Source: Streptomyces sp. C10-9-1
GTDB lineage: Bacteria > Actinomycetota > Actinomycetes > Streptomycetales > Streptomycetaceae
Direction: 5' to 3'
Length of the DNA: 64,000 nt
NCBI RefSeq assembly: GCF_024497955.1
Contig: NZ_JANHKP010000006.1
Coordinates: 186,001 to 250,000 of the forward strand
The notes beneath the pieces are model-generated. The model was not told where the DNA came from. It was given only the letters and a program-made list of their open reading frames with translations, and did no database searches. Below are positions 62,857-64,000 of the stretch, in pieces (positions within the stretch are counted from its first letter, which is position 1; each line of letters opens with the position of its first letter). Both the position numbers and the translations under genes were made by a program.

Positions 62857-62891
62857 CGCGGCCCCCGTGCCCGTGCGGCAGAATTCCGGGC

Positions 62892-64000
62892 ATGGGGATT
62901 GTCGCCGGATTGGACAGCTCGTCCGAGTACACACGCATCGTCGTCTGCGACGCCGACACGGGCGCGGTGCTGCGCCAGGGCTATGCGCAGCATCCCGTCG
63001 AGCCGAAGGCCACCGAGGTGGACCCGCAGTCCTGGCTGCTGTCCCTCGGCGAGGCCGCCGGTTCGGGCCTGCTGGAGGGCGTGGAGGCCATCGGCGTGTC
63101 CGCGCAGCCCCACGGGATGATCCCGCTCGACGCCCAGGGCGGCCTGGTGCGCCCGGCCCTGGTCGGCAACGACAGGCGTGCCCAGGTGGCGGCGGCGGAT
63201 CTGGTGGACGCGCTCGGCGGGCGCCAGGCATGGGCCGAGGCGGTCGGCTCGGTGCCCCAGGCCGCTCAGCCCGTCGCGAAGCTGCGGTGGCTCGCCCGGA
63301 GCGAACCCGAGGCCGCCCAGCAGGTGGCCGCCGTGCTCCAGCCGCACGACTGGCTGGTGTGGCAGCTGCTCGGACGGCCCGCCCGCCGCACGACGGACCG
63401 GGGTGCGGCCTCCGCCACCGGCTACTGGTCCGCCGCCACCGGTGCCTACCGGCCCGACCTCGTGGAGACCGCCCTCGGCCACCGCTGCGCCCTGCCGGAG
63501 GTGCTCGGCCCGGCCGAGGCCGCCGGCACCACTCCCGAGGGACTGCTGATCTCGGCGGGTACCGGGGAGACGATGGCCGCGGCCTTCGGCCTCGGGGTCG
63601 GTGTCGGGGACGCCGTGGTCTCGCTCGGGGCGTCCGGCTCGGTGATGGCGGTCCACCACGAGGCGCTGGCCGACCCGAGCGGGATGATCACCTCGTTCGC
63701 CGACGCCACCGGGATGCACCTGCCGGTGGTGCACACCCTGAACGCCGTCCGGGCGCTGCGCGGCACGGCCGAGATGCTCGGCGCCGGGGAACTCGCGGAG
63801 CTGTCGGCACTCGCTCTGGCGTCGACGCCCGGCGCCTCCGGACTGGTGCTCCTCCCCTATCTGGAGGGTGAGCGCACCCCGATGCTCCCGCACACCGCCG
63901 GCACCCTCAGCGGGCTGCGCCGCGAGTCGATGAAGCCCGAGCACCTGGCGCGGGCCGCCTTCGAGGGGATGCTCTGCTCGCTGGCCGACGCCCTCGACGT
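62892..64000 (+). CDS. xylB: FGGY-family sugar kinase, xylulokinase type (3' partial)
   Basis: The first 369 residues of a carbohydrate kinase, cut by the window end. Signatures: phosphate 1 GIVAGLDSSSEYTRIVVCDA, the substrate region VSAQPHGMIPLDAQG with ALVGNDRRAQ, GNDR standing where xylulokinases have WxDxR, and the second nucleotide motif DAVVSLGASGSVMAVH. It phosphorylates a ketose, most likely D-xylulose to xylulose 5-phosphate, for the pentose phosphate pathway. ATG 62892 is used. Confidence 0.88.
   Translation, partial: MGIVAGLDSSSEYTRIVVCDADTGAVLRQGYAQHPVEPKATEVDPQSWLLSLGEAAGSGLLEGVEAIGVSAQPHGMIPLDAQGGLVRPALVGNDRRAQVAAADLVDALGGRQAWAEAVGSVPQAAQPVAKLRWLARSEPEAAQQVAAVLQPHDWLVWQLLGRPARRTTDRGAASATGYWSAATGAYRPDLVETALGHRCALPEVLGPAEAAGTTPEGLLISAGTGETMAAAFGLGVGVGDAVVSLGASGSVMAVHHEALADPSGMITSFADATGMHLPVVHTLNAVRALRGTAEMLGAGELAELSALALASTPGASGLVLLPYLEGERTPMLPHTAGTLSGLRRESMKPEHLARAAFEGMLCSLADALD

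Overview
The window is high-GC chromosomal DNA with strong GC3 codon bias, GTG/ATG/TTG starts and a gene set (FasR with fabD-fabH-acpP-fabF, DUF3145, SCO2400-type zinc-ribbon protein, Mbl/MreB-like protein, AbaA/WhiJ-type regulator triad, RHS toxin, tRNA-Asn pair) that points to a Streptomyces or close relative. No identification was run; this is from reading the sequence.

Layout. 0-13 kb: mixed core and regulatory genes. These include a DUF4429/SHOCT protein, a MerR regulator with its aldo/keto reductase, acetyltransferases, a serine hydrolase, a large membrane protein and a MurJ-type flippase. They also include an ATPase / XRE-DUF5753 / DUF397 regulator triad and a rifampicin-type FAD monooxygenase preceded by a palindrome matching the rifamycin-associated element. 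13-27.4 kb: an accessory block with a secreted triple-LamG protein, a 2150-residue secreted RHS/YD-repeat polymorphic toxin with a short variable toxin tip and a SUKH-like immunity gene. A small TPR/membrane protein follows, then decayed insertion sequences (IS5-, IS1380- and IS1182-type pieces joined to each other).

27.6-53.4 kb: core genome. A pirin is followed by the fatty-acid synthase type II operon with its PucR-type regulator FasR, then DUF3145. Next come secreted and hydrolytic enzymes (SGNH lipoprotein, a pyroglutamyl-peptidase-like protein with Ser in place of the catalytic Cys, a nitrilase-family amidase) and a dormancy/redox-flavoured group (cNMP-binding protein, flavodoxin, tandem universal stress protein). 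The block continues with Ohr, an MDR reductase divergent from a MarR regulator, an MreB-like protein, a GAF histidine kinase with a decayed ATPase domain, and an acyl-CoA synthetase. It closes with a sigma-like/zinc-finger/lectin fusion.

53.4-62 kb: an accessory island ending at a cluster of three tRNA genes with an integrase remnant beside it. It carries (i) a two-gene operon of a small two-helix membrane protein and a STAND/NB-ARC-type NTPase with a C-terminal array of nearly identical 42-residue TPR-like repeats, both proteins bearing the same short glycine-rich motif twice; and (ii) a three-gene unit of a 68-residue peptide ORF, an HTTM (gamma-carboxylase-like) membrane protein fused to an alpha/beta hydrolase whose nucleophile Ser is Ala, and an SdpA-like partner. 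These two are the best candidates in the window for little-described systems. 62.5-64 kb returns to core genes (YtxH protein, FGGY sugar kinase running off the end).
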